Below, piece after piece: positions 23,052 through 32,958 of a stretch of 52,323 bases of DNA. This stretch comes from JAGNGI01 sp035448825 (GTDB lineage: Bacteria > Fidelibacterota > UBA2242). Positions within the stretch are counted from its first letter, which is position 1. The number at the start of each line of letters is the position of its first letter. Location: assembly GCA_035448825.1 (NCBI GenBank), contig DAOTJS010000018.1, forward strand, positions 1 through 52,323. The letters run 5' to 3'. The notes below the pieces were generated by a model that made no database searches, had not been told where the DNA came from, and saw only the letters and a list, made by a program, of their open reading frames with translations. Position numbers and translations under genes: made by a program.

Positions 23052-25907
23052 ATGAAATGTATTTCTTTTATATTGAATAAATTGACCGCTAACTTAAAAA
23101 ATCATATTACCTTAAGAATTTCTCTATGGTTGGCATTTTCATTTATATTTACCAGCTTTGCCTTTGCCCGGCAAAATGGATTGAAGTATGATCTCGATTT
23201 AGAATTCAATCCCAGTGAAAACACTTTATCGGGACACGAGAAGATTGCTTTCACTAATCACGCTCCAATTGCGCTGGATACAATTTATTTGTTTGTTCGC
23301 GCCAATGCCTTTCGCAGTCGCGATTTACGCAGTTTTCAGAAATATGAGACTCAATTCGAAGCACCGGCATCTATCAACATTGAATCAATTACGATAAATG
23401 CCAAACCGGTTTCGGTAATGCAACCGGAATCGGTCAATCCGGCTGTAATTTTAGCTGAATCTCTTCAACCCGGCGACTCGGTCGAATTAATCATTCAGTT
23501 CACGACTATAATACCACCCGGGAAAAGCAAACTCTGTTCAACTTATTCGGAAAAATCGTATTGCCTGATTTACTTTTACCCCCGAATTGCAGAATATCGT
23601 CGAGGTAGATGGCAGATTACTGGACTTAATGAGCTGGAGCGCGCACCCCTCGAATTTGCCAATTATTCTGTTAGATTCACCCTGCCGGATTATTTCCAGC
23701 CGGCTGGTTCACTTCAAATTGATTCGGTTGTTAGTCATAACGATAAAAATACTTTTATATTTCATTCCGAGTATCTTCAGGACATTGGATTCATTCTCAA
23801 TGATAGGCTGAAGGTTTCGACTATTCGCTCTCGACCACATAACGAAGTAAAATTTATTAGCCGGTTTTCAGCCAACGATAAATCCAAGGATAAGATCGCT
23901 ACTGAGATAATAAATGACATAGTAGACTATTACGCCAAATATTTGCCCGAAATGAATCAGCAATTAACGATTTATCCGACGGTCATCCCTGGCGGTTTCA
24001 CAACTTCTCGTCTGATATTAATTGATAAAACAATATTGACAGAGGCAACTAAACTTGATTATTTAAGTTTGTATATATTAGCTCGAGAAATTGCTCACCA
24101 ATACCTGGGTTTTAATGTGGAATCCGAAAATGATCTTAGTGTCTCGATTAGTGATGGTCTAGCTGGATTTCTGGCGAACGATTACCTAAAAAATCGCTAC
24201 GAATTTCTGCATCAGAAATATAAACTGTCTGATAACCAATTAATTTCATTTAATACCAAAGTCTTTAATGTTTTTACATCTGGGTTGGAAAAAGAAAATA
24301 TTCTCCAACCGGCGCGGGCTTCCAACGAAAGGGCAAATACTATATTTATCAACACTCAAACCCGTTTTTTAAAAAGTCAAAAATTAGTTGAAATGAGCCA
24401 TTATGTGCTCGGTGACAGCCTTTTCAGCCAGGTTCTGGCTCAATATCAGGCTTTTATTCAATCTGATAGTATTGATCCACAAGTATTTTTTAAAATAGCT
24501 GAGGAAAAATCCGGTTATGAGTTCGTAGCCCTTTACCAAAATTTTCTGCACTTAGAACAACCGACGGATGTAAAAATTCAAAAAGTTATTCGATCACAAA
24601 CAAACAATTCCGAATATATCACCGATGTAATTATCAAACAATCTTCGTTGAATTATCTCCCGCTCGAGGTCAAAGCTTTCGACCGAAGCGGCAATATTTA
24701 CAATCACAAAATACAGCCGGGAACCGGAAAATTCGACACTCTAACTTTGATTACAAATAAACCGATTACCAGGATTATGCTCGATCCCGATCGGCAAATC
24801 TGGGACTCCAATCGTCTTAACAATCAATATCCCCGCTCAGTAGTTTTTAAATTTCTGGCCGGTTTGCCAAGCATTGACTCATATCAAATCTTCTATTATC
24901 CGACCTTCGATTTCAATAATAGGGATTTAACTCGCTTTGGGGTTAAACTACGTGGTCGTTACTGGATCAATATGCGGCCGTTGTTTCCGGCTCAAAGTTT
25001 GGACGAATGGTCATTCGGTTTGAATTATGGTTATAAAAGCCAAACCTTAGGATACGATTTAAGTTACAGTACCTCCTTGCTGGAATTTTTATTCAAGCCA
25101 CGCATTTATCTGCGTTGGCGCGACTATTTCGACCTGATGGAGGGCCAACTTTCTACTGAAATCTATCTGGGAGATGTCAAATACTGGGGATTCAATCGAG
25201 TTCAAGGATACCAGAAGCTGAACCTCGGATTAGATTATCAAAAAGTACGTAGCCTGGAGTTCTTAAACGCCAATAAGTGGGAAACCGGACAAAGTTTAAA
25301 GCCCTATTTGGATTATGTCAATTTCCATAACTGGGGCAATATCCGACACATAGTTCATGCCAAATTCGTATATGGCCTACCGGTTGATGAGAACCATTTT
25401 AGTTTTGATAAACTTACCCTCGACGGCCAGATCAAGATGCGCTTAAATCATCGAGTCTGGCTTTATCAGCGGCTTTTCTACGGGAATGCTCATGGAAATG
25501 TACCTAAACAGGAATATTTTTATTTCTTCGGTAAAAACGTTCTGGAAAACCAGAGTTTTGAGTCTTATCGGTTAGCTCTGGGTGAAGGCGATATGCGCGG
25601 TTATGGCGATCAGTCTCTAAAGAGCTATAAAATGCTTACCAGCAATACCGAATTGCGTCATAACCTGGCCCGAGCCGGTGCCGCGATGTTTGATTGCTTG
25701 ATTTTTCTCGATAGCGGTATATTACCGGAATCATTTACTGCCATTGATTGGAAACAGACCCACTTCGACGCTGGACTAGGGATCGAATTGGAGCTGTTGG
25801 AAATACTTAAAGTTGGTATGCACTTTCCGTTATGGGTATCGCATCCGCCAGGATCAGAGCCTCGTTTCGATTTACGCTGGGTGATTACAACCGATCTACG
25901 ATTATAA
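23052..25907 (+). CDS. Degenerate M1-peptidase-like domain fused to an outer-membrane beta-barrel
   Basis: 951 residues. A signal peptide (cleavage near Ala39) precedes an M1 aminopeptidase-like N-terminal beta-domain (about 43-255, with LSGHEKIAFTN) and a peptidase-like region (about 260-540). The zinc site is broken: HEXXH reads R345-EIAH-349, and the downstream Glu, 19 residues later, is Asp368 in SISDGLAGF. From about residue 600 the protein becomes a barrel with repeated amphipathic aromatic strands (LRGRYWINM, SFGLNYGYKSQTLGYDLSY) and a BamA-like end (FDAGLGIEL...VGMHFPLWVSHPP...FDLRWVI). It is therefore probably a non-catalytic outer-membrane protein with a periplasmic or surface binding module. 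It is monocistronic. Confidence 0.7.
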   Translation: MKCISFILNKLTANLKNHITLRISLWLAFSFIFTSFAFARQNGLKYDLDLEFNPSENTLSGHEKIAFTNHAPIALDTIYLFVRANAFRSRDLRSFQKYETQFEAPASINIESITINAKPVSVMQPESVNPAVILAESLQPGDSVELIIQFTTIIPPGKSKLCSTYSEKSYCLIYFYPRIAEYRRGRWQITGLNELERAPLEFANYSVRFTLPDYFQPAGSLQIDSVVSHNDKNTFIFHSEYLQDIGFILNDRLKVSTIRSRPHNEVKFISRFSANDKSKDKIATEIINDIVDYYAKYLPEMNQQLTIYPTVIPGGFTTSRLILIDKTILTEATKLDYLSLYILAREIAHQYLGFNVESENDLSVSISDGLAGFLANDYLKNRYEFLHQKYKLSDNQLISFNTKVFNVFTSGLEKENILQPARASNERANTIFINTQTRFLKSQKLVEMSHYVLGDSLFSQVLAQYQAFIQSDSIDPQVFFKIAEEKSGYEFVALYQNFLHLEQPTDVKIQKVIRSQTNNSEYITDVIIKQSSLNYLPLEVKAFDRSGNIYNHKIQPGTGKFDTLTLITNKPITRIMLDPDRQIWDSNRLNNQYPRSVVFKFLAGLPSIDSYQIFYYPTFDFNNRDLTRFGVKLRGRYWINMRPLFPAQSLDEWSFGLNYGYKSQTLGYDLSYSTSLLEFLFKPRIYLRWRDYFDLMEGQLSTEIYLGDVKYWGFNRVQGYQKLNLGLDYQKVRSLEFLNANKWETGQSLKPYLDYVNFHNWGNIRHIVHAKFVYGLPVDENHFSFDKLTLDGQIKMRLNHRVWLYQRLFYGNAHGNVPKQEYFYFFGKNVLENQSFESYRLALGEGDMRGYGDQSLKSYKMLTSNTELRHNLARAGAAMFDCLIFLDSGILPESFTAIDWKQTHFDAGLGIELELLEILKVGMHFPLWVSHPPGSEPRFDLRWVITTDLRL

Positions 25908-26111
25908 TTTCCCCTGATTGTTACAATATTTAGAAAAATGGGCTTTATCACTCGTTTGAAGCTATACTACTCGGATAATCAATAGCTTAACCGATAATCA
26001 TAAGAAATATTGGAAATGTCTTGCTTCTCCTCTTCCTACCCAGTTCAATAACTTTGTCACTTTTGCTCAGCATTTTCTGCTGGTAATCAACCACCCAATT
26101 TATTCAGGCGA

Positions 26112-26813
26112 CTAAACGCCCACTTCTATAAGCAGAGAATCCTTTGTGAATTTTAAAATGCGGTGTGACTTTTCGGCGATGGTCTGATTATGGGTAGCAA
26201 TGATAAAAGTCCGCCGATATTTCCGATTCAATTCCAACATTAAATCAATCAATAATTCGCTATTTACGGAATCTAGATTGCCGGTCGGTTCATCCGCTAA
26301 AACAATCAAAGGGTTATTGATCAGCGCCCGAGCAACAGCTACTCGCTGACGCTCACCTCCTGACAGCGCCGCCGGCCGGTGGGTAGCCCGTTCGGCGAGT
26401 CCAACCCGCGCAAGCATTTCACGGGCCATTTCTTCCGCCTTTTGGACATCACGGTTATAAATCATAGCTGGAATCATAACATTCTCGAGAGCAGTAAATT
26501 CCGGTAGGAGGTGATGAAATTGAAAAACGAATCCGATGTGAGTATTGCGGAAGCGCGCAATTTCCGCATCGGATAAATCAAACGGATTGAGTCCTTCATA
26601 TTCTACGGCACCGGAATCCGGCCAGTCGAGAGTTCCTAATAGATTCAACAGAGTTGATTTCCCGATACCTGACGGTCCGACAATTGCCACTACTTCACCT
26701 TCCTTGACCGCTAAATTGACATCGCGGAGAACGGCAATTTCTACACCATCATTCCAGTACGATTTCGATAAATTCTTTACACTCAATAAGGTTTTGTCAT
26801 TTTCATTTTTCAT
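26112..26813 (-). CDS. lolD: Lipoprotein-releasing ABC transporter ATPase (LolD-type)
   Basis: 233 residues. Walker A GPSGIGKST, Q-loop FVFQFHHLLPEF, signature LSGGERQRVAVARAL, Walker B LIVLADEPTGNLD and the switch ATHNQ are all intact. The PEFTALENVMIPAMI segment after the Q-loop is typical of LolD/MacB-type subunits. It overlaps the upstream permease gene by 11 nt and is last in an operon with two FtsX-like permeases, so it should power transfer of outer-membrane lipoproteins from the inner membrane. The genomic richness in lipoproteins fits this. Confidence 0.92.
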   Translation of the reverse strand: MKNENDKTLLSVKNLSKSYWNDGVEIAVLRDVNLAVKEGEVVAIVGPSGIGKSTLLNLLGTLDWPDSGAVEYEGLNPFDLSDAEIARFRNTHIGFVFQFHHLLPEFTALENVMIPAMIYNRDVQKAEEMAREMLARVGLAERATHRPAALSGGERQRVAVARALINNPLIVLADEPTGNLDSVNSELLIDLMLELNRKYRRTFIIATHNQTIAEKSHRILKFTKDSLLIEVGV

Positions 26814-28026
26814 ATTGAATAGCCTCCAAAGGCATAAGTTTGCCGACCCGCCAGCTGGGATAAAGCGTTCCGCAATAGATAAATATTAAGCCAGCACCTA
26901 TGATCATTAAAACGTCGCTCCATTGCACCTGCACCGGCAGATAAGGTATGTAATATACCGACGGAAGTGGGATAAATTGGAAATGCTGTTGTGCCAGGCA
27001 GAGGATTAATGCCAGCCCTATTCCAACCGCTAGACCGATACTACCGATTAAAAATCCAAGTCGCAGAAAAATCTGGCGAATCTGAGTCTGGTTCATACCC
27101 AATGCTTGGAGCATACCGATTTCCCGGATTTTTTCCATAATCAGCAGCACCAATGAACTGGTCAGGTTCAGGATCGCCACCAGAATAATGAAACTAAGTG
27201 CCAGGAAACTACCGTATTTTTCTAATTTCATCGCTCCAAACAAGGTTCGATGCAAATCTTCCCAGGAAGCCACATCATATTCCTCACCAAGTGTGGCAAC
27301 CAATTGTTGCTTGGCTTTCCTAACATATTGATAATTTTCCAGACGAATGTCAATTCCGCTGTAATTATCTCCCATTTCGAAAATTTTCTGGCCGACTTCT
27401 AATTCTATAAAAGCAATATTCTCATCGTAATCGAACAAGTCCAGTTGAAAAACTCCCGTCACGGCGAACTGACCTATAATTGGAATATTCAAACCGCTCC
27501 CCAGGCTGGCTGGATTGATCACATTTAACGTATCACCCGGATAGACACCGAGTTTATCGGCTAATTGATAACCAATCACAATACCGGGCAGATTCGAAGT
27601 TGCCGATAAGAAATTCGCCCCACCACGCATCATAGTCCTCGGACCGGAAAGTTGTTGTTCCAGTGTGGCAGACTCGATGGCTTTAATCCGCACCACGGCT
27701 TCCATTTGTTCCGAAGACAATATGCTCTTTTTCAACACAAACGGATAAATTTCGCGCACCGGTACAGCGGTTAGTGCTTCTCTAACCTGTTCGACTTGAT
27801 CTGATTGGAGATTGCGTCCGCTAACGCGCAAATGCGATTCGATGTCAATGACTCGATTGGTAATTTCAGCCTCGAAGCCATTTAACACACTCAAAGCCAC
27901 CAGCATCGCAAACGCCCCGAGCGCAATACCCATAATCGAGATATAAGACGTAAAGGAAATCAAACCAGTTTTCTTTTTAGACCGAAAATAACGAAAAGCG
28001 ATCCAGTTCAGAAAATTCCTACTCAT
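26803..28026 (-). CDS. lolE: Lipoprotein-releasing system permease (LolC/LolE family), second copy
   Basis: 407 residues from the ATG at 28026, preceded by GAGG at 9 nt; a GTG at 28041 is possible but poorer. N-terminal cytoplasmic segment and TM1 (GLISFTSYISIMGIALGAFAMLVALSVLNGFE), a large periplasmic MacB-PCD-like domain, then three TM segments of the FtsX domain (about 268-400). It is paralogous to the preceding gene. It overlaps that gene's stop by 8 nt and lolD by 11 nt. LolC and LolE cannot be told apart here; the symbol marks its role as one of the pair. Confidence 0.88.
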   Translation of the reverse strand: MSRNFLNWIAFRYFRSKKKTGLISFTSYISIMGIALGAFAMLVALSVLNGFEAEITNRVIDIESHLRVSGRNLQSDQVEQVREALTAVPVREIYPFVLKKSILSSEQMEAVVRIKAIESATLEQQLSGPRTMMRGGANFLSATSNLPGIVIGYQLADKLGVYPGDTLNVINPASLGSGLNIPIIGQFAVTGVFQLDLFDYDENIAFIELEVGQKIFEMGDNYSGIDIRLENYQYVRKAKQQLVATLGEEYDVASWEDLHRTLFGAMKLEKYGSFLALSFIILVAILNLTSSLVLLIMEKIREIGMLQALGMNQTQIRQIFLRLGFLIGSIGLAVGIGLALILCLAQQHFQFIPLPSVYYIPYLPVQVQWSDVLMIIGAGLIFIYCGTLYPSWRVGKLMPLEAIQYEK

Positions 28027-29239
28027 AACGGGTCGCCTCACTGGGAGTCAACTTAACGGCTTTATACGACGGATAAAGCGTGGCTAACAGCGCCGAAGCT
28101 ATCGCAATTAATCCGATTATTAGAAAATTCCGGAAGTCAAACAACACCGGCAGAGAACTCATAAAATAAACGTCCGCCGGAATGGAAATTAAATTAAACC
28201 GGTTCTGGAGGTATCCTAATAATATACTTAGCCCGAATCCCGTCAGAGTTCCTACGACTCCGATAAAAAGTCCCTCAAATAAAAATATGTAAGTTACTTG
28301 ACGGTTATTCAATCCCATACTCTTGAGAATACCGATGTCGCGAGTTTTTTCAATTACAATCATCATTAACGAACTGACGATATTGAAAACGGCGACGACC
28401 GCAATCAGACCAAAAATCAGCAATATCGGGATACGTTGAATCCTCAACCATTCGAATAGATTGGAGTGCAGATCATTCCAGCTAAGGGCATTATAGGGAT
28501 AGCCGAGTGTTTTGTTAATATATTCGGTCACAGCTGCGACTTTGGAGTTGTCTTTTAGTCGAATCTGATAACCTGTAAATTTCTCCCCCAGGTCATAGAG
28601 TTTCTGCGCCGCCCGCAAACTTGTATAAATGAAAACGTCATCGTAATCGGCAATTCCGGAATCATACAGACCGGTTACCGTAAAAGTCATAATGCGCGGT
28701 CGTTTGATATAATCCGCTTCCGGTTGAAATATGAAGAGGTAAACTTTATCGCCAATATCCACGCCGAGTTGTCTGGCTAATTTCGCGCCTATTAAGATAC
28801 CATCGCGACCATCTGGCAAGTTAAAACGCAATTCGCCCTTTTTTATAAAGCGGTCAACCGCCAGAGTTTGTCGAATATGAACTTCGTCAATTCCCTCGAC
28901 GATTATTCCTTCGGTTTCCGGCCCTTTGCGGATCATCGCGGCTCCGTGAATATAAGGCACGAAACTCTCGATCTCCGGCATTTTCTCCAGTTCCGACCGA
29001 ATCGCCAGAGTCGAATCCATCGAATCCTGATATAATAAATGCAGACGAATATGAGAGTCGAACCCGAGTAATTTAGTCTTGATTTCCTGTTCAAAACCGT
29101 TCAGGATCGAGATCGTCAAAATCAAAGCCGCTACTCCGACCGCCAGGCTGATAGTAGCGATAATGCCTATGAAAGATATATAGCCGATTTTATGGCGGCT
29201 GAACAAATGGCGTTTAGCGATGAAAAAGGGTACGCTCAT
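28019..29239 (-). CDS. lolC: Lipoprotein-releasing system permease (LolC/LolE family), first copy
   Basis: 406 residues. TM1 (GYISFIGIIATISLAVGVAALILTISILNGFEQEI), a periplasmic domain with SHIRLHLL and GAKLARQLGVDIGDKV, and an FtsX three-helix C-terminal domain with EKTRDIGILKSMGLNNRQVTYIFLFEG, a well-conserved LolC/E motif. With its paralog and LolD it forms a lipoprotein exporter of the Lol type. It starts 12 bp after lysS, so both are probably on one transcript. Confidence 0.88.
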   Translation of the reverse strand: MSVPFFIAKRHLFSRHKIGYISFIGIIATISLAVGVAALILTISILNGFEQEIKTKLLGFDSHIRLHLLYQDSMDSTLAIRSELEKMPEIESFVPYIHGAAMIRKGPETEGIIVEGIDEVHIRQTLAVDRFIKKGELRFNLPDGRDGILIGAKLARQLGVDIGDKVYLFIFQPEADYIKRPRIMTFTVTGLYDSGIADYDDVFIYTSLRAAQKLYDLGEKFTGYQIRLKDNSKVAAVTEYINKTLGYPYNALSWNDLHSNLFEWLRIQRIPILLIFGLIAVVAVFNIVSSLMMIVIEKTRDIGILKSMGLNNRQVTYIFLFEGLFIGVVGTLTGFGLSILLGYLQNRFNLISIPADVYFMSSLPVLFDFRNFLIIGLIAIASALLATLYPSYKAVKLTPSEATRYE

Positions 29240-29251
29240 CGCTCTACTTTC

Positions 29252-30751
29252 TCAGGTGCGCATCTGAGGAAAAAGAATAACGTCTTTGATCGAAACCTGA
29301 TTGGTAAATAGCATTACTACCCGATCAATGCCGATCCCGACTCCTCCAGTTGGCGGCATTCCATATTCCATTGCCGTAATGAAATCCTCATCCATCGTCT
29401 GGGCTTCTTCATCACCTGATTCTCTCAACCGATTCTGCTGTTCCAGACGTTCCCGCTGATCAATAGGATCGTTCAATTCGCTAAAAGCATTAACAAATTC
29501 ATTACCGGCAATATAAAGTTCAAAACGCTCGACGAGATTTGGTGAGCCGTCGCGTTTGTTTTTCGCCAGGGGCGAAATGGCTTTCGGATAATCAATAACA
29601 AAAGTCGGCTGGATCAAATGCGGTTCGACGAAATTAGCGAACAGTAATTCAATATATTTACCATAATTGTCACCCGGTTTCAGTTCGATGTTTTTCTTCA
29701 AACATAGGCTTTTTAATTCAGCTTCCGAATATCGAGCAATGTCTTCACCGACATATTCTTGAATTAAATCGAACATTTTTCGGTGGCTAAATGGATGTCC
29801 GAAGTCAATTTCGTATTCACCGAAAGGGAATTTAAATTTTCCCAACTTCGAACAAAGATAATGGAAATACTGCTCGACAAAATCCATCATATAATTGTAA
29901 TCAACATAGGTTTGATAAAATTCAAGCAAGGTAAATTCGGGATTGTGACTGCGGTCAAGACCTTCGTTCCGAAAATTCTTGCCGATTTCATAGACTTTTT
30001 CAAAGCCACCGATGATCAAGCGCTTAAGATAAAGTTCAACCGCTATCCGTAGGTAAAATTCGCGCTCGAGAGCATTATAATAAGTCTTGAATGGGCGGGC
30101 GTTCGCGCCGCCATAAATCGGCTGCAGGATCGGCGTATCAACTTCCAGAAAACCGCGTTCGTTAAGAAAATCGCGTGTCCATTGGATAATTTTGGAACGA
30201 GTTTTAAAAACTTCTCGCACTTCTGGATTGACCATCAAATCGAGGTAACGCTGACGATAGCGTTGTTCCTTGTCGCTAAAAGCATCGAAGACTTGCCCAT
30301 CCTTTTCCTTGACAATTGGAATTGGGCGGAGATTTTTAGCTAGCAATTGCAACTCTTCCACCAGAATCGTAATCTCGCCGGTGCGGGTGCGAAAAACTTT
30401 ACCAGCGACGCCGACAATATCGCCGATGTCGAGCAGATTGAATAACTTATAGCCTTGCTGACCGACACTGTTTTCCTGAACATAAATCTGGATTCGTCCG
30501 CTTTCATCCTGAATATGACCAAAACTGGCGCGTCCCATTTTGCGGATTGCCATTAGTCGTCCGGCAATTTTTACTACTACTTTCTCGGTTAGCTCGTCAA
30601 ATTTTTGAGCTACCTCAGCCGCCGAATGCGTTTTTTGAAATTCATATTCGTACGCCCGAAAATTCATTTCCCGAATTGCCTGCAGTTTATCGCGGCGAAT
30701 GGTGAGTATTTCGTTTAATGACCTTCCGGGGGTTTGTTCTTCTTTACTCAC
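29252..30751 (-). CDS. lysS: Lysyl-tRNA synthetase, class II
   Basis: 499 residues from a GTG start. N-terminal OB-fold anticodon-binding domain (about 55-170) and a class II catalytic domain with motif 2 FRNEGLDRSHNPEFTLLEFY and motif 3 GVGIGIDRVVMLF. It charges tRNA-Lys with lysine; a tRNA-Lys gene is in this window at 22868-22940. The start codon overlaps the prfB stop as GTGA, a sign of translational coupling. The prfB-lysS order is common in bacteria. Confidence 0.97.
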   Translation of the reverse strand: MSKEEQTPGRSLNEILTIRRDKLQAIREMNFRAYEYEFQKTHSAAEVAQKFDELTEKVVVKIAGRLMAIRKMGRASFGHIQDESGRIQIYVQENSVGQQGYKLFNLLDIGDIVGVAGKVFRTRTGEITILVEELQLLAKNLRPIPIVKEKDGQVFDAFSDKEQRYRQRYLDLMVNPEVREVFKTRSKIIQWTRDFLNERGFLEVDTPILQPIYGGANARPFKTYYNALEREFYLRIAVELYLKRLIIGGFEKVYEIGKNFRNEGLDRSHNPEFTLLEFYQTYVDYNYMMDFVEQYFHYLCSKLGKFKFPFGEYEIDFGHPFSHRKMFDLIQEYVGEDIARYSEAELKSLCLKKNIELKPGDNYGKYIELLFANFVEPHLIQPTFVIDYPKAISPLAKNKRDGSPNLVERFELYIAGNEFVNAFSELNDPIDQRERLEQQNRLRESGDEEAQTMDEDFITAMEYGMPPTGGVGIGIDRVVMLFTNQVSIKDVILFPQMRT

Positions 30752-31864
30752 TTATTGGCTCTTTCATTTTTGGCATTGAATAATAAATACTGACGCAGAA
30801 ATTCGTCTATCTCGCCGTCCATCACGGCTTGAATATTGCCGGTTTCGTATTTCGTGCGATGATCTTTGACTAAAGTGTAGGGCTGAAAGACGTAGGAGCG
30901 AATCTGATTGCCCCAGGAAATATCCTTTTTATTCTTCTCGATCTCCTGTTTTTCTTTATCTTTTTCTTCTTTCTTTAATTGATAAAGGCGCGCTCGTAAA
31001 ATTTTCATTGCACTATCTTTGTTTTTGAACTGGGAGCGCTCATTTTGACACTGGACAACGATACCGGTCGGAATATGAGTAATTCGAACCGCGGAACTGG
31101 TCTTATTGACATGCTGACCACCGGCACCGCTGGCGCGGAAGGTATCTATACGTAGGTCTTCCTGATTGATTTCGACAGTTATATCGTCTTCGATTGCCGG
31201 ATAGACAAAGACCGAAGCGAAGGAAGTGTGGCGGCGATGATTGGCGTCGAATGGTGAAATGCGTACTAAGCGATGAATTCCGGCTTCGGCTTTGAGATAA
31301 CCGTAGGCGTATCGGCCTTTGACTTCGATGGTGACTTCCTTGATTCCGGCTTCTTCACCATCGAGGATACTGATGACCTCAGCCTGCATACCACTACGTT
31401 CGATCCAGCGTAAATACATTCGCATCAACATATGCGCCCAATCCTGCGACTCGGTGCCGCCGGCTCCCGGATGAATCGTCAAAATAGCATTTTTTTCATC
31501 ATCCGGTTCATCGAGCATTGTTTCCAATTCCAATTGCTCAATTTTGCTAATAAGTTCGGCTAACATCTTTTCCAGTTCAGACAAGACCGAGTCATCTTGT
31601 TCCTCAGTGGCTAAATCCACAAAGTCTGTGACTTCTTTTTGATATTTCACAAGATTTTCAAAATTATTGATTTCGCTTTCCAGCCCGTTAATTTTTTGGA
31701 GAATTGATTGAGCTCGCGTGGGGTCAGACCAGAAATCCGAAACGGTTGTTTTTTGACGCTCGGCATTCAATTCATTTTTCTTCGACTCGATGTCAAAGAA
31801 ACCTCCGCAATTCATCAATGCGGGGTACAATATTATCTAACTCGACTTGTATATCATTCAACAT
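30748..31864 (-). CDS. prfB: Peptide chain release factor 2, made by programmed +1 frameshift
   Basis: Translation starts at ATG 31864, reads 23 codons and meets an in-frame TGA at 31795-31793. A +1 shift at CTT-TGA-C joins it to the long frame 31794-30748, giving about 371 residues, the usual RF2 length. RF2 recognises UAA and UGA, so the shift is a feedback device. The codon-recognition SPF motif (SPFDANHRRHTSF) and the GGQ motif (GAGGQHVNKT) are intact. The frame on its own would start at an internal ATG (31830) and lack the natural N-terminus. It is first in the prfB-lysS-lol operon, 71 bp after the Lrp-type gene. Confidence 0.96.
31792..31806 (-). promoter_or_regulatory. prfB: prfB programmed frameshift site
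   Basis: An internal Shine-Dalgarno-like GGAGG (31806-31802) is followed 3 nt later by the slippery CTT and the TGA stop with C after it (31798-31792), the classic RF2 autoregulatory arrangement. Confidence 0.93.
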
Positions 31865-31935
31865 TTTAATATCCGATCTTCATTAAGTAACATAAACATT
31901 AATAGTAGAAAAATATGAGACTTCGTGTGAAAAAT

Positions 31936-32403
31936 TTACTTCTTCACCATTGAGTTCGCCGGCTTCAGTGCCGAAAAGTCCTTGTAACTGGAAAGAACAA
32001 TATAAGTCCGAGTTTGCAATACACCTGGCCAGGATTGAATCTTAGAAAGCAATTTTTCGAGGGTCGAGGTATTATCAGTCTGCACTTTCAAAAGATGTGA
32101 ACCTTCACCGGTGATACTATGACATTCTATTATATCACTTTCCTCACGACCCCGGCGCACAAATTCGTCATAATTCTTCGAAGGTGAGGTCATCACGAAA
32201 ACGAAAGCCGTCACATCCTTTCCGATTGCCGAACTGTTTACTTTGGCGTGATAACCTTCGATAATACCCTTTTTCTCTAATTTCCGCATTCTTTCGCTGA
32301 CAGCGGGAATAGTAAGGCTGACTTGCTCCGCAATTTTGTTGCGCTGGATGCGGCCTTCCTTCTGCAAAATGTCTAAAATTTGAACGTCAATGCTGTCAAT
32401 CAT
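31936..32403 (-). CDS. Lrp/AsnC-family transcriptional regulator
   Basis: 155 residues. N-terminal winged HTH typical of the family (QILDILQKEGRIQRNKIAEQVSLTIPAVSERMRKLEKKGII) and a C-terminal RAM/AsnC ligand-binding domain (about 66-145). The ATG has AGGAG 6 nt upstream. These proteins sense amino acids and form octamers that wrap DNA; the effector here is unknown. It follows the SLBB gene by 23 bp at the end of the porU-porV run and may be co-transcribed with it, so any control of that operon is conjecture. Confidence 0.9.
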   Translation of the reverse strand: MIDSIDVQILDILQKEGRIQRNKIAEQVSLTIPAVSERMRKLEKKGIIEGYHAKVNSSAIGKDVTAFVFVMTSPSKNYDEFVRRGREESDIIECHSITGEGSHLLKVQTDNTSTLEKLLSKIQSWPGVLQTRTYIVLSSYKDFSALKPANSMVKK

Positions 32404-32426
32404 ACATCACTCCTATATTTTTTTAT

Positions 32427-32942
32427 CTATTTTGCTACACTTGTGTAATAAAGTATCATACTATAAATCGAAAACAAACTTAATAATTGTTGGGTCCAGG
32501 ATAATGACGTTAGAAAATATTGACTGACTTTGACCGGTACAACAATCGTATCGGACGGCTTGATTTCAGGAATCATATCCAAATCGCCAGTTTCCAGAAA
32601 TTTTTTGACATTTATTGTATTTACGTAATTATCCACTTCCTCAGGTGAACCGTGAATTAATTTGACTTTGGATAAATTAGCACGAGTCGTTGGACCGCCA
32701 GCAGCTGAAATTAACTCAATCAAATCCGTACCGATCGGTACATCATATAATCCCGGTCTAGTTACTTCGCCCCAAATTTTGACGGTCATTAACATAGCGT
32801 CCGAGCCAGTTGATAGAATATACTTAGACGCAGATAGCCGATCTGCCGTCCGACCAGATCGAGTGGTGATCGTCTGACTTTCCTGAGCAAAAAGCTGGAC
32901 GCTTAATAATGCTAAAATCATAAATAAAGAAACTCTTTTCAC
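32427..32942 (-). CDS. Exported SLBB (soluble-ligand-binding beta-grasp) protein
   Basis: 171 residues. Signal peptide (MKRVSLFMI...FAQ), then an SLBB domain (about 50-100: VKIWGEVTRPGLYDVPIGTDLIELISAAGGPT) as in Wza-type polysaccharide export proteins, but without the N-terminal Poly_export domain. A segment DTIVVPVKV typical of the end of such proteins is followed by a C-terminal hydrophobic segment (about 145-165). It lies between the FN3 lipoprotein (16 bp) and the Lrp gene. A role in surface polysaccharide or in the outer-membrane attachment complex is possible; not resolved. Confidence 0.75.
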   Translation of the reverse strand: MKRVSLFMILALLSVQLFAQESQTITTRSGRTADRLSASKYILSTGSDAMLMTVKIWGEVTRPGLYDVPIGTDLIELISAAGGPTTRANLSKVKLIHGSPEEVDNYVNTINVKKFLETGDLDMIPEIKPSDTIVVPVKVSQYFLTSLSWTQQLLSLFSIYSMILYYTSVAK

Positions 32943-32958
32943 AATTACTCCTTAATTA

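Noticed and set aside
25908..26111. Terminator between the convergent barrel-fusion and lolD genes
   Set aside because: An AAGCTAT/ATAGCTT inverted repeat is present, but with a 16-nt loop and no T-run, so support is too weak.
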